Origin: JBBIMP01 sp037444305
Lineage (GTDB): Bacteria > Acidobacteriota > UBA6911
Assembly (NCBI GenBank): GCA_037444305.1
Contig: JBBIMP010000026.1
Location: 1-64,000, forward strand
DNA length: 64,000 nt
Direction: 5' to 3'
Shown here: piece after piece, positions 1-9,453 of the stretch
Layout: the number at the start of each line of letters is the position of its first letter
Numbering within the stretch: position 1 is the stretch's first letter
The notes under the pieces: generated by a model
What the model was told of the DNA's origin: nothing
What the model saw: the letters and a program-made list of their open reading frames with translations, nothing else
Database searches by the model: none
Made by a program: the position numbers and the translations under genes

Positions 1-624
1 TCAGCGGAGGTGGTAGCCGATGTAGCGGGCGAAGCCGAGCCGCGTAGGGATGACCTGGCGGCGGAGAATTTCCAGGTGGCAGTCCTCGAACAGCGCCTCA
101 TATTCGTGCGGCCGGCGGACGTATTTGCCGCGGTCCAGCCGGCTCAGGAAATTGTTGACCGGGCTTCGGGGGAAATGCGTCGTTTCGAAAGTCACGAAAC
201 GCGCCGGGCTGTTGCCGCACCGGCGGAGTCGCTCCAGAATCTTCCGGAAGTCCGCATCGGGCACGTGGTGCACCAGCCCGATCATCAGCACCAGCGTAGG
301 ATTCAACTCGCGGCAGGCTTCGTCCCACGCATCACCCTCGACGAACGCAACATTAGCGCTCTCGTATTTGCGCGCGCGGCGAAGCGCGGCGGCGTCGAGA
401 TCCGCCCCGAGATAGCGCTCGAACTCGAGGAAGGGGAGAAGCTGCGCCGTGCCGCAGCCCAGGTCGAAGACCCGATCCTGCGGAGTCGAATTGCAGAATT
501 CCGCCACCCTGCGGTAGTCGAACAGGCCGAGGGCCAGCGGGCGTATCGAGTCATACACCCAGGGGATGGAGAGGAAACGGTCCTTCCATGCACCGATGCC
601 CATGATCGTCCCTTGCTTGCTCAC
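1..624 (-). CDS. Class I SAM-dependent methyltransferase
   Basis: Small Rossmann-fold methyltransferase of 207 residues. Motif I is visible as VFDLGCGTAQLLPFL (about residues 52-66), followed by an acidic motif II region (LGADLD) and a VEGDAW motif; the substrate cannot be read from the sequence. The chosen GTG start at 624 overlaps the TGA of the upstream YfhO-type gene by 4 nt (GTGA), which suggests translational coupling. An ATG at 603 (MGIGAWKD) is the alternative start. The stop lies at the very edge of the window, so the gene is complete. Given its partner I infer a role in envelope glycan or lipid modification, but this is only context. Confidence 0.8.
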   Translation of the reverse strand: MSKQGTIMGIGAWKDRFLSIPWVYDSIRPLALGLFDYRRVAEFCNSTPQDRVFDLGCGTAQLLPFLEFERYLGADLDAAALRRARKYESANVAFVEGDAWDEACRELNPTLVLMIGLVHHVPDADFRKILERLRRCGNSPARFVTFETTHFPRSPVNNFLSRLDRGKYVRRPHEYEALFEDCHLEILRRQVIPTRLGFARYIGYHLR

Positions 625-3329
625 CTGAGGCGCCGCACCCAGAAGATCATTACGGCCAGGAACGCCAAACTAACGGCCAGCCCGATGTAGAATAACCGTG
701 GACGGTATCGCAACTCCACCTGGTGTGCGCCTTCCGGGACCGGCAGGGCGCGGAGGATGTAATTCCCCCTCAGGATCGGAACGCGTTTGCCGTCCACCCA
801 GGCGTCCCAGCCCGGGTAGTGGACCTCGCTCAGTACGAGCAGCGCAGGCCGGGCGAAGTTCGTCTCGAGCCGCAGCCGGTTGGGACGCCAGGATTTGATG
901 GCCACATCGCCGGCCTTCGGCAGATCCGCCGGCTCATTTTCGTAGACCGCCACGGAATCGATGTTCGCGGTGCAGTCATCCGGCCTGGACACCTCGAGGA
1001 CGTAGTCTCCCGCGTCCAGCGGCCCCAGGTTTACGACGGCTCGTGCCGGAAGATCTGGCGCACCCATGTCCGGGAGCTCCGCAACCAGGGTTTTGATTCC
1101 TGCAGGCCCAGTGAGACTCAATGCGATGCGTGAGGGGGCCGGTTCCACCTGCACGTAGCGGATGACCACGAAACAGGCCGGCTTCGGCGAATCGGCCCGG
1201 AGGGAGATCTCTGCCTCGTCGCCCGCGCTCCAGCCCCAGGGAGGGGCCATGATCGCCGTCAGGTGCCGCTCGCCTGGGTCCTGGATCGCCGCGGCCGTCT
1301 TCTCCGCGGCAGTCCGAAGCGATTGCAGTCGGACCTGGAGGCTATCCCTGTCATTTCTCAGGCCGCCCAGGAACTGCGGGTCCAGCGATCCCAGATCAGA
1401 TTCCCTCAACAAGACGGTGTCTCGCAGGGAGAACATCGGACCCCTGACCCATTCCAGCAGTTCGCGGTCATCCCCGAATGCACGATAGGAACTTGCGCCG
1501 TAGGCGCGGGGCACGGCGCGGGGATTCCTGTATATCGCCGTCGATCCCTGCCAGACCTTCTCCAATCCGTCGATCGGTCTGCTGCTGGGGAAATAGACGG
1601 CGTTCAGGAGCGAGGTCGCGTTCGACGTCGGCCCCCAGCCCATGCCGCGGAACTGGAAGTAATCCACCAGCGCGGTGGCGCCGTGCCCCATGGTGGCTTC
1701 GATCCGCCAGACGTCGCCGAAGTTGGGCGGGAAGACGTTCATCGGATCGTCGACGCGGAAGAACTCGCGGCCCCGCAGGGCGATCAGATGCTCGGCGGCG
1801 TCGGATTTTTTCCAGTAGCTGCGAACATAGGTCGTGCGGCTGCCCGGATCGGCGGGGACCTTGGGCTGAATCGAGGCCGAGAGCCTCGAGGTCACGTCCA
1901 CAACCATGAGAACGATGATCCAGACGCGGAACGACCCGGGCCGCAGCCAGCCCTGCCGCAATTGAAATAGGAGATAGCCCAGCAGGAACAGATAAACGGA
2001 CAGTCCTGCCACCGAGGTGATGTAAGGGTGATGCATGGGCAGGTCCCGGTGCAGGTACATGTAGGCCGTGGAAGCTCCTGCGCCAATGACAATCAGTGCG
2101 ATGACCCACCCTGTGCGGCGGACGAAGGATCTCAGCGCCGCTTCTCCCGGCTCAGCCAAGCGCTGGACGAGGTGATCGAGACCGTACCCGGCCAGAAGCG
2201 CAAGGCACATCTGGAAGGGAACCGTGTAGTGGAAGACCTCGCGGGCAAACCAGGCGCCCGGGACAAACGTGTTCACCCACCCGTGAACGGCCGACAGCTT
2301 GCCCCAGCTGAGAACGAAGTACAGGCAGCCTGCAAACCCCAGGAAGCGCGCTTCGGCTCTCCTGACGAAGAACAATGCCAGCAGAGCCAGGAACAGCGCC
2401 GCCGGGCCGACATAGAGGTTCGCACCAGTTGTGACATAGGGGAGGAGCAGGGACAGGGCATCCTGCGGACTCAGGTTACCCGCGCCCTGAAGGGCGGAAT
2501 AGGGCACCTGCTCGTGCCACTGGACGGGCATGGGGGCGCCCACCCAACGGTACGTGACGCGGGCCCACTCGGCGGAAGGAAGCCACTGAAAGACCGTCAA
2601 CAGGGCCGATGTCAGGGCTGTGATCGAAAAGATGGCTGCCGGCGAAAGCCTGCGGGTCCAGCCGGCAGACCTCCACTCCCGGACCGTGACGAAGGCCGCA
2701 TAGAGACCCAGGAACAGGCCCGTGTGCACCGTGGGAATGTGGTGCCCCGGCAGGAAGGTCAAGGCCAGGCAGACGCCCCCCAGCAGCGCCCAGCGCAGGA
2801 TCAGTTTCCAGTCTGCGGCATTGCGCGCCTTTTCGAAGCAGAGCACGGCCAACGGCATCCACACGAAGCCGCTCAGCTTGTTGATGTAGCCGTAAAGCTC
2901 CACGGTGTAGCCGCTGAAGGCGAAGACGATCGCGGCGGCTGCCGACCCGTGCCGCGACTGCTGGAAAGCGCGCGCCAGCAGGTAGAAAAAGCAGGCCGCG
3001 AGGAAGTAGTCCAGGATCATCAGCGCCTGGAGTCCGTCGGGGCTGAAGCTTCTTCCTTGGGAGGGAAGGAGCAGGAAGAGCCAGTTCAGCGGGTAGAAGA
3101 GCCCGGGTTGCGGCTCGGCCATGAACGGCTTTCCGGAGAGCACGTAAGGATCCCAGAGCAGGAACGTGCCTCGTTTCAGCCAGTGGGCGGCGATCTCGAA
3201 CCAGGGGTAATAGGCGGAGGCGGTGTCCTCCCCGATCACGAGCGTGAATTCGGAGTGAAAAATGACCTTCCAGAAGACCAGAAGGGTTGTCGCCGCAAGC
3301 ACGAGAACCGGAACGAGTCTGCGGATCAT
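621..3329 (-). CDS. YfhO-family multi-spanning membrane protein
   Basis: A protein of about 902 residues. Roughly the first 500 residues are a series of hydrophobic membrane segments starting directly at MIRRLVPVLVLAATTLLVFW, followed by a soluble periplasmic part and a final hydrophobic segment (FYIGLAVSLAFLAVMIFWV) before a basic C terminus. This layout and the C-terminal YPGWDAWVDG motif fit YfhO-type proteins (GT-C-like membrane glycosyltransferases; in Gram-positives YfhO glycosylates lipoteichoic acid). The start at 3329 is chosen because it begins the first membrane segment; longer upstream readings add only low-complexity sequence. It is divergent from the GT2 gene with 124 nt between starts, so both may share a control region. 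The acceptor in a Gram-negative is unknown. Confidence 0.8.
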   Translation of the reverse strand: MIRRLVPVLVLAATTLLVFWKVIFHSEFTLVIGEDTASAYYPWFEIAAHWLKRGTFLLWDPYVLSGKPFMAEPQPGLFYPLNWLFLLLPSQGRSFSPDGLQALMILDYFLAACFFYLLARAFQQSRHGSAAAAIVFAFSGYTVELYGYINKLSGFVWMPLAVLCFEKARNAADWKLILRWALLGGVCLALTFLPGHHIPTVHTGLFLGLYAAFVTVREWRSAGWTRRLSPAAIFSITALTSALLTVFQWLPSAEWARVTYRWVGAPMPVQWHEQVPYSALQGAGNLSPQDALSLLLPYVTTGANLYVGPAALFLALLALFFVRRAEARFLGFAGCLYFVLSWGKLSAVHGWVNTFVPGAWFAREVFHYTVPFQMCLALLAGYGLDHLVQRLAEPGEAALRSFVRRTGWVIALIVIGAGASTAYMYLHRDLPMHHPYITSVAGLSVYLFLLGYLLFQLRQGWLRPGSFRVWIIVLMVVDVTSRLSASIQPKVPADPGSRTTYVRSYWKKSDAAEHLIALRGREFFRVDDPMNVFPPNFGDVWRIEATMGHGATALVDYFQFRGMGWGPTSNATSLLNAVYFPSSRPIDGLEKVWQGSTAIYRNPRAVPRAYGASSYRAFGDDRELLEWVRGPMFSLRDTVLLRESDLGSLDPQFLGGLRNDRDSLQVRLQSLRTAAEKTAAAIQDPGERHLTAIMAPPWGWSAGDEAEISLRADSPKPACFVVIRYVQVEPAPSRIALSLTGPAGIKTLVAELPDMGAPDLPARAVVNLGPLDAGDYVLEVSRPDDCTANIDSVAVYENEPADLPKAGDVAIKSWRPNRLRLETNFARPALLVLSEVHYPGWDAWVDGKRVPILRGNYILRALPVPEGAHQVELRYRPRLFYIGLAVSLAFLAVMIFWVRRLR

Positions 3330-3453
3330 GCGTGCTACTATGCCATATCCGTGGGACGGCACAATCTGCTTTTCAGAACCGGCTGGATGCCGGGGAGGTA
3401 AACCTCTCATCGCTGTGCTAATATCGCGGCTGATTTCACAGCGAGGTGGGTCG

Positions 3454-4440
3454 ATGCCGGTTCTGTCGGTAGTATCCTCCGTCTACAACGAGCGCGAAAA
3501 CCTGGAGGCGCTGCTGGGGCGGCTGCTGCCTATCCTGGAAAGACTGTCGGGCGGGAGCTTCGAAGTCATCTTTGTCGACGACGGGAGCACGGACGGATCC
3601 TCAGGAATGCTGGACGAGTTCCACTCCCGCGACGCCAGGGTCAAGGCCCTTCACCTGTCGCGCAACTTCGGCCACCAGTCCGCCCTGCAGGCGGGCCTCG
3701 ACCAGGCGGCGGGCGATGCTGTGATCCTCATGGATTCCGACCTGCAGGATCCCCCGGAGATTTTGGAGCAATTCGTGCAGCGGTGGCGGGAAGGATACGA
3801 GATCGTCTATGCCGTCCGGCGGAAGCGGAAAGAGGGGCTTTTCCTGCGGGCCGCGTACTCGCTCTTCTACAAGACGCTGCGCTCCATGGCCGAGATAGAA
3901 GTCCCGCCCGACGCGGGCGATTTCTGCCTGATGGACCGGCGGGTGGTCGACAACCTCGTGGCGCTCAGAGAGCGGAACCGTTTTCTGAGGGGTCTTCGGA
4001 GCTGGATCGGTTTCCGGCAGGTGGGCATCGACTACGAGCGTGACCGCCGCCATGGGGGAGAGCCCAAATATACGCTCCGCAAGCTGACCCACCTGGCCCT
4101 TTCGGGCTACGTCGGGTTTTCCACGGCGCCGCTCAGGCTCGCCATCTGGCTCGGGTTTCTGGCCAGCAGTCTCGGTTTTGCCCTGGCGCTCTGGGCGGTT
4201 GCGACGAGGATATTCAGCATTCCCAGCCCGCAGGGCTGGGCCTCCACCCTGTCGGTGGTCCTGTTCGTGGGCGGCGTGCAGCTCCTGATGCTCGGGGTTA
4301 TCGGCGAGTACGTGAGCCGAATCTACGATGAAGTCCGGCAGCGCCCCCTGTACATCGTCCGGTCCCGAACCGGTTTCGGTCCCCCGGAGCAGGTCCACCC
4401 GGCGGCGCACGGGCGGGCGTCGCGGGAAGGCCTCTCCTAA
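3454..4440 (+). CDS. GT2 glycosyltransferase, DPM1/GtrB-like
   Basis: Family 2 glycosyltransferase of 328 residues. The N-terminal GT-A domain starts at VLSVVSSVYNERENLE and carries FVDDGSTDGS and MDSDLQDPPE, the nucleotide-sugar and metal-binding DXD-type motifs. The C terminus has two hydrophobic segments (about 230-255 and 263-290), as in polyprenyl-phosphate sugar transferases of the GtrB/DPM1 group that load a sugar onto undecaprenyl phosphate. The ATG at 3454 is preceded by a purine-rich GCGAGGTGG site. A methyltransferase gene follows after 15 nt, so these form one transcription unit. The sugar donor is not predictable. Confidence 0.88.
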   Translation: MPVLSVVSSVYNERENLEALLGRLLPILERLSGGSFEVIFVDDGSTDGSSGMLDEFHSRDARVKALHLSRNFGHQSALQAGLDQAAGDAVILMDSDLQDPPEILEQFVQRWREGYEIVYAVRRKRKEGLFLRAAYSLFYKTLRSMAEIEVPPDAGDFCLMDRRVVDNLVALRERNRFLRGLRSWIGFRQVGIDYERDRRHGGEPKYTLRKLTHLALSGYVGFSTAPLRLAIWLGFLASSLGFALALWAVATRIFSIPSPQGWASTLSVVLFVGGVQLLMLGVIGEYVSRIYDEVRQRPLYIVRSRTGFGPPEQVHPAAHGRASREGLS

Positions 4441-4455
4441 GCTAGAGCCGCTCCC

Positions 4456-5196
4456 ATGAAGGAAGGATTCGCCAGACAGTACGGTGACCTCGAGCGGTGG
4501 CATTGGTGGTTTCGCGGGCGCCGGCGGATACTCGCAGGGGTGTTGCGGCGCCGGTTGCCGGAGCGCCGGCCGCTGCGCATGGTCTCGGTCGGGTGCGGAC
4601 CAGCGGAGGGCCTGGAATGGCTCGAAGGGTTTTGCGGACCTTCGGGACTCGTGGTCGGCCTGGATCAGGAGATCGGCCATGCCGCCCCGGCCAGGGATCG
4701 CCGGGCCTATGTTGTGGGGAGGCTCGAGGCAGTCCCGCTGATTCCGGAGAGTTTTGATGCGCTCCTCGCGCTCGATGTCTTCGAGCATCTCGACAACGAT
4801 GCTGCCGGCCTCGGTCAGGCCGCGGCTGTGGTCAGGCCAGGCGGTCTGCTGGTGGTCACTGTGCCTGCGATGCCCTCGCTCTGGGGCCGCCAGGACGTCG
4901 TCAGCCACCACAGAAGGCGCTACACGAGGCGAGCCCTGCGGCAGGCGTTCTCGAATGCCGGCCTCCCCGAGCCGGAAATATCGTTTTTCAATGCGCTGCT
5001 GTTCCCGCCGATAGCGCTCCTCCGCTGGTGGCGCAGGCTCTCGAGGCAGACGGTTTCCGAGGAGAGCGATTTCGCAGGGAGCCGCCCGGGGGCGATGAAC
5101 CGCTTCCTGGAGGCGGTCTTTTCTCTGGAGCGCCACCTCGTCGGCCGCGTTCCGCTCCCTTTCGGAATCAGCCTATTGGCAACCGTGAAGAAGTGA
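4456..5196 (+). CDS. Class I SAM-dependent methyltransferase
   Basis: A 246-residue methyltransferase. It begins with the characteristic RWHWWFRGRRR segment (about 14-24), has a glycine-rich SAM-binding loop VSVGCGPAEGLEWL, and a post-motif LALDVFEHLDND. An aromatic N-terminal segment of this type is common in methyltransferases encoded beside lipid-linked sugar transferases. It is co-oriented with the GT2 gene and separated from it by 15 nt. I infer methylation of a glycan or lipid intermediate. The acceptor is unknown. Confidence 0.8.
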   Translation: MKEGFARQYGDLERWHWWFRGRRRILAGVLRRRLPERRPLRMVSVGCGPAEGLEWLEGFCGPSGLVVGLDQEIGHAAPARDRRAYVVGRLEAVPLIPESFDALLALDVFEHLDNDAAGLGQAAAVVRPGGLLVVTVPAMPSLWGRQDVVSHHRRRYTRRALRQAFSNAGLPEPEISFFNALLFPPIALLRWWRRLSRQTVSEESDFAGSRPGAMNRFLEAVFSLERHLVGRVPLPFGISLLATVKK

Positions 5197-5215
5197 TGGT
5201 GCTCGGGCATTCTGG

Positions 5216-5959
5216 ATGCTTCTTCGTGGGTTTGAACCTCCGGCGACCGGCAGGCATCCCGGGACACGGCAAACATGGACAACCGTCAATGGACGTCAAG
5301 CTTTGATCAGATTCTCTATCGTACAAGAAGGCCTGATTGAGATCACACCGCAGGAGGGCATCAAGGACAGCCGGCCCACCTCCTCGCTCCTGGAGTACAA
5401 CGGTTTCCGCGCCCTGGTCGATACCGAGCATCCCAGGAATGGCACCGGGGAATTCACGGCTGCTCTTGCCGCCCTGGGTTGCACTCCGCCGGAGGTCGAC
5501 TGCGTGATCCTCACGCACCTGCACCCCGACCACTTCGGGCACAAGAGCCTGTTTCCCAATGCGACTTTCGTGTTTCACGGGGATGAGAAGCTCGGCTTCT
5601 ATTTCTCGCGCGACAGGAAGCTGGTCTTGGGCGGTGATACGCTGCTGGAGCTCAGTCCGCGGGGCATGGAAAACACGCGCCGCGCGGACCGGGAACCGGA
5701 CCTGGAAGAGCTGGGGAACAGGCTGTACCTCAAGCACGTGCCGGGCCACACCCCCGGGTCCCTGATGATTTTCGCGGCCATCGACGGGTTGGTTCACGCA
5801 TGGGTGGGGGACACGTTTCTGAACCGGGAATACTACGAAAGGTGGCTCCCGCCCGGCTCGTCCTGGGACCAGCAGAAGATCTACGCCCACATGGAGTACG
5901 CGCGGGAGCGGGCTGATGTCATAGTCCCCGGTCACGGCGAGCCCTTCCGCACGCGCTGA
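5216..5959 (+). CDS. MBL-fold metallo-hydrolase
   Basis: Metallo-beta-lactamase-fold hydrolase. The zinc motif THLHPDHFGH (HxHxDH) is intact, with further ligands in KHVPGHTPGS, a bridging Asp in WVGDTFLN and a final His in VPGHGEPF. The compact size (about 218-247 residues) and motif spacing match small MBL hydrolases such as the lactonase/MBLAC1-like groups. Recognisable homology starts only around the TTG at 5303 (LIRFSIVQEG), so the first about 29 residues from the ATG at 5216 are doubtful; neither start has a clear ribosome-binding site. The substrate is unknown. Confidence 0.75.
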   Translation: MLLRGFEPPATGRHPGTRQTWTTVNGRQALIRFSIVQEGLIEITPQEGIKDSRPTSSLLEYNGFRALVDTEHPRNGTGEFTAALAALGCTPPEVDCVILTHLHPDHFGHKSLFPNATFVFHGDEKLGFYFSRDRKLVLGGDTLLELSPRGMENTRRADREPDLEELGNRLYLKHVPGHTPGSLMIFAAIDGLVHAWVGDTFLNREYYERWLPPGSSWDQQKIYAHMEYARERADVIVPGHGEPFRTR

Positions 5960-6022
5960 CGTCGCGCCGCCTGCTTTGAGATCCCAAGCGAACAGTGTTT
6001 TGGCTGGGGATTCGTGCGATTC

Positions 6023-6039
6023 GTGGAATTCGTGGCAAA
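6023..6039 (+). repeat. 17-bp repeat, copy 1
   Basis: The 17-mer GTGGAATTCGTGGCAAA occurs here, 70 nt before the CPBP gene, and again at 32729-32745 just before the second hdrA. The surrounding sequence (ATTCGTGCGATTCGTGG) is itself a degenerate tandem of a GATTCGTG unit. It is intergenic in both places and may be a remnant of a dispersed repeat. Confidence 0.55.
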
Positions 6040-6108
6040 AGATCTTTTTCGCTTCTATACTCGTTTGACATCAGACCAACCGCCAAGCCAAAGCCGGACG
6101 GGGAACAC

Positions 6109-9100
6109 ATGGACAGAAAGCCGATCTTCTGGATTGCGTTTACGGTGCTTGCGGCCGCCGGGGTCTACTATTCGGTGGCGTATTTTTCCCTCGCTTTCCC
6201 GATAGTCAGCCTCGACCTCCGGATCGACCGGGACACGGCGCTCGCCCGCGCCAGGGAGATCGCCGACGTCTCTCAGTTCGGGCCCGATGGCTACAGGCAG
6301 GTAGCCACCTTTTCGGGCGACCAGGAGGTGCAGCACTTCGTGGAGCTGGAGGCGGGAGGCACGGAGTCGCTCCACCGGATGATCTCCGAGGGGCTCTATC
6401 ACCCGTACCAGTGGACCGTGCGGCATTTCAAGGAGGGCGAAACCCGGGAGACCAGGATCCGCTTCACGCCTGCCGGCGAGCCCTATGGCTTCACGATCAA
6501 GCTGCCGGAGGACGAACCCGGCATAGCTATCGATCAGGAACGGGCGCTCGAGATTGCCCGGGCCACCGCTGCGACGGAATGGGGCGCAGACCTGGAGCCG
6601 TATCACCTGGCGGAGAAGTCGAGCGAAGTGCGTCCCGGCGGAAGGGTGGATCACGTCTTTGTCTATGAGCGCAGCGAGCAGAAGATCGGTGAGGGGCTGT
6701 ACCGTCTGCGCCTCGTCGTGGGAGGGGACCGGCTGACGGAGTTCCGGCACTTTGTGCGCGTCCCGGAGGCCTTTTCGCGGCGCTACCAGGAAATGCGCTC
6801 GGCGAACGAAGCGGTCGGATTTGCGGGCGCCGCCGGGATGACGGTGTTCTACATCATCGGCGGGGGATTCTTCGGCCTTTTCTACCTGATGCGCAAGCGC
6901 TGGGTCATCTGGCGGACGCCGGTCTTCTGGGGATTGATCATCGGGCTGCTCCAGCTGCTTGCGGACATAAACCAGTGGCCGCTGCTCTGGCTGGGCTACG
7001 ACACGGCGGTATCGGCGCGCTCCTTTGTCGCCGAGCAGATCCTGTACGCGCTGATCCGCTTTTTCCTGATGAGCGTTCTCCTGGCCGGCTCGTTCATGGC
7101 CGCCGAGTCGCTGTCGCGCCGCGCCTTTCCGGGACACATTCAGCAGTGGCGCCTCTGGTCGACCGAAGCGGCGGCTTCCCCGGCCGTGCTGGGCCGGACG
7201 GTCGCCGGGTATCTTCTTGTGAGCCTCTTCTGCGCCTACGAGGTGTTCCTCTATTTCTTCGCCAAGAAGGGGCTGGGCTGGTGGACGCCCTCCGATGTCC
7301 TCGTCCAGCCGGACCTTCTCGCAACCTACCTTCCGTGGCTGTCCTCCATTGCCATATCGGCGCAGGCAGGATTCTGGGAGGAGAGCCTTTTTCGCGCCGT
7401 GCCCATCGCCGGCGCCGCCCTGCTGGGCAACCGTTTCGGGAGGCGCGGATGGTGGATCGCGGGGGCCATGATCCTTCAGGCTCTGATTTTCGGGGCCGGC
7501 CATGCAGGGTATGCCAACCAGCCGTTTTACGCGCGGGTGGTGGAGCTGATTATCCCGTCGCTCTTTTTCGGCGCGCTCTACATCATCTACGGTCTGCTGC
7601 CGGCGGTGATTCTGCACTTCGTTTTTGACGTCGTTTGGATCGGCCTGCCCCTGTTCGTCTCCACGGCTCCGGGGATCTGGGTGGACAGGGGCATCCTGGC
7701 GGCTGTCACTCTCCTGCCGCTCTGGGTGGTTCTGGCTGCGCGCATTCGGGCAGGGAGGTGGACGCGGATTCCGGAAGAACTGCGCAACCGGGCGTGGCAG
7801 CCTGCAGAACCGGCGCCCAAAACGGTGCACCTCGAACCGGTGGGCACGATTCACCCGCTGATCCTGCGTTGGCATATCGCGGCCGGAGCCGCCGGATTGC
7901 TGCTCTGGGTTTTCCTGACGGATTTCAAACCGGCTGCCCCTCCGCTGGAGGTCGGGCGCGGCGATGCGGAAAAAGCCGCCCGGCTTCACCTGCAGGCACT
8001 GGGTGTCGATCTTGGCGGCGAATGGAAAACACTGAGCCTGCCGCAGGCATTGCCGGGCGAGGACGACCGCTTCATCTGGCGGACTGCGGGCAAGGAAAAA
8101 TATGGCGCGCTGCTGGGGGAACACCTTGCCGGACCGCACTGGAAAATCCGCTTTGCCCGTTTCGAAGGTGACGTGGCGGAGCGCGCGGAGGAGCACCAGG
8201 TTCTGGTGAACGCCGCAGGCGCGGTGAGCCGGTACCGGCACATTCTGCCGGAAGCCCGGGCCGGGGCTGCGCTGGAGGAGGACGCCGTGCGCGACATCGC
8301 CGTGCGCACGATCGCCTCGATGTTCGGGCGGGAAGCTTCCCAGCTGCAAGAGGTGTCTGTTGTGCCCACCCGCCTGAAGCAGCGCACGGACTGGAAGGCC
8401 ACGTTCACCGACACGGCGGGTGTAGAGCTTCCGGAGGGCGAACTGCGGATCGCAGTGGTCGTATCGGGAGACCAGGTGGCGGATGCCTACCGGTTTGTGC
8501 ACGTGCCCGAGGAGTGGAGCCGCGGGGAGAGGGACCGCAAGGCGATTCCCGAGATGGCCGGAGTGGTCAACGTCGTGCTCATATTGCTGGCCGCTGCGGG
8601 GGCCATCGCGCTGGCCATCGTGGCCTGGAGCAGGCAGAGATACTCGGCCAGGGCTTTCGTGGCCATGCTCGCCGTCCTGGGAATAACGGGGCTGGCCGGA
8701 CTGGCCAACAAGTACCCGGAACTGGCCGCAGGATTCACCACTGCCCAGCCTTTCAAGGTGCAGGTGTTCGTGATACTCGGAGGGGGCACGCTCGGGATTC
8801 TGCTGGTTTCGGCCGGTGTCGCGCTCATCGCCGGCTACATGAGCGCACTCCGTCGGGACGGGCAGCAACTGTCGTGGCGGCAATCGCGGCAGCTTGGGGT
8901 CTCGCTTGGCCTTCTGGCGGCCGGTCTTGCCGCCGCCTCGTCGCGGCTCCAGCCGCCGATGGCGCCGCTCTGGGGGAATTACGGCGCGCTCGGCGCCTAC
9001 GTTCCGACGCTCGAAACGGTACTCGACTCGGTGAACTCCTATCTGGTGCTGTCGGTGCTGGGTCTGGCGCTTTTTGCCATCCTGGCCCGCTTCGCGCGGG

Positions 9101-9453
9101 GATGGATGCGGTCGATTCCAGTGCAGCTGGCGGTGTCGCTGCTTGCGGGACTCGTCCTGTCGGGCAGCCGGACAATCGAAACGATGCCCTCGTGGCTGAT
9201 CTCGGGGGCGATCGCCGGGATGTTCATCTTCCTGGCGTTCACCCTCGTATTCCGCTACTCGCCGGGCGTCGTGGTGGTGGCGCTGGGGATGGCCCAAATC
9301 CTGGCTTTGTACCGTGAGGCTTTGCTCCGGCCTTATCCCGGAACCATGGGCACGTTTGCTTTTGCCCTGATAGCGCTCGGGACCGCATTGTGGATCTGGT
9401 CGTGGCACCTCCTCCGCCCATCTCGGGGACAGGCGCGAGTGGCGCTTAAATAG
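6109..9453 (+). CDS. Giant CPBP (CAAX-like) intramembrane metalloprotease
   Basis: An 1114-residue membrane protein. The CPBP/ABI glutamic protease core is visible as EESLFR (Glu424/Glu425), GAGHAGY (His465) and LHFVFD (His503), within about residues 235-560. Two soluble modules resembling each other and PepSY-like folds precede and follow it (about 30-225 and 620-835), and a second block of membrane helices occupies about 845-1105. Ordinary CPBP proteases have 200-300 residues, so this is a large duplicated architecture. The ATG at 6109 is chosen because it begins the first helix (FWIAFTVLAAAGVYY). The last ten codons lie inside a palindromic repeat, so the C terminus looks repeat-derived. 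Substrate unknown. Confidence 0.8.
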   Translation: MDRKPIFWIAFTVLAAAGVYYSVAYFSLAFPIVSLDLRIDRDTALARAREIADVSQFGPDGYRQVATFSGDQEVQHFVELEAGGTESLHRMISEGLYHPYQWTVRHFKEGETRETRIRFTPAGEPYGFTIKLPEDEPGIAIDQERALEIARATAATEWGADLEPYHLAEKSSEVRPGGRVDHVFVYERSEQKIGEGLYRLRLVVGGDRLTEFRHFVRVPEAFSRRYQEMRSANEAVGFAGAAGMTVFYIIGGGFFGLFYLMRKRWVIWRTPVFWGLIIGLLQLLADINQWPLLWLGYDTAVSARSFVAEQILYALIRFFLMSVLLAGSFMAAESLSRRAFPGHIQQWRLWSTEAAASPAVLGRTVAGYLLVSLFCAYEVFLYFFAKKGLGWWTPSDVLVQPDLLATYLPWLSSIAISAQAGFWEESLFRAVPIAGAALLGNRFGRRGWWIAGAMILQALIFGAGHAGYANQPFYARVVELIIPSLFFGALYIIYGLLPAVILHFVFDVVWIGLPLFVSTAPGIWVDRGILAAVTLLPLWVVLAARIRAGRWTRIPEELRNRAWQPAEPAPKTVHLEPVGTIHPLILRWHIAAGAAGLLLWVFLTDFKPAAPPLEVGRGDAEKAARLHLQALGVDLGGEWKTLSLPQALPGEDDRFIWRTAGKEKYGALLGEHLAGPHWKIRFARFEGDVAERAEEHQVLVNAAGAVSRYRHILPEARAGAALEEDAVRDIAVRTIASMFGREASQLQEVSVVPTRLKQRTDWKATFTDTAGVELPEGELRIAVVVSGDQVADAYRFVHVPEEWSRGERDRKAIPEMAGVVNVVLILLAAAGAIALAIVAWSRQRYSARAFVAMLAVLGITGLAGLANKYPELAAGFTTAQPFKVQVFVILGGGTLGILLVSAGVALIAGYMSALRRDGQQLSWRQSRQLGVSLGLLAAGLAAASSRLQPPMAPLWGNYGALGAYVPTLETVLDSVNSYLVLSVLGLALFAILARFARGWMRSIPVQLAVSLLAGLVLSGSRTIETMPSWLISGAIAGMFIFLAFTLVFRYSPGVVVVALGMAQILALYREALLRPYPGTMGTFAFALIALGTALWIWSWHLLRPSRGQARVALK

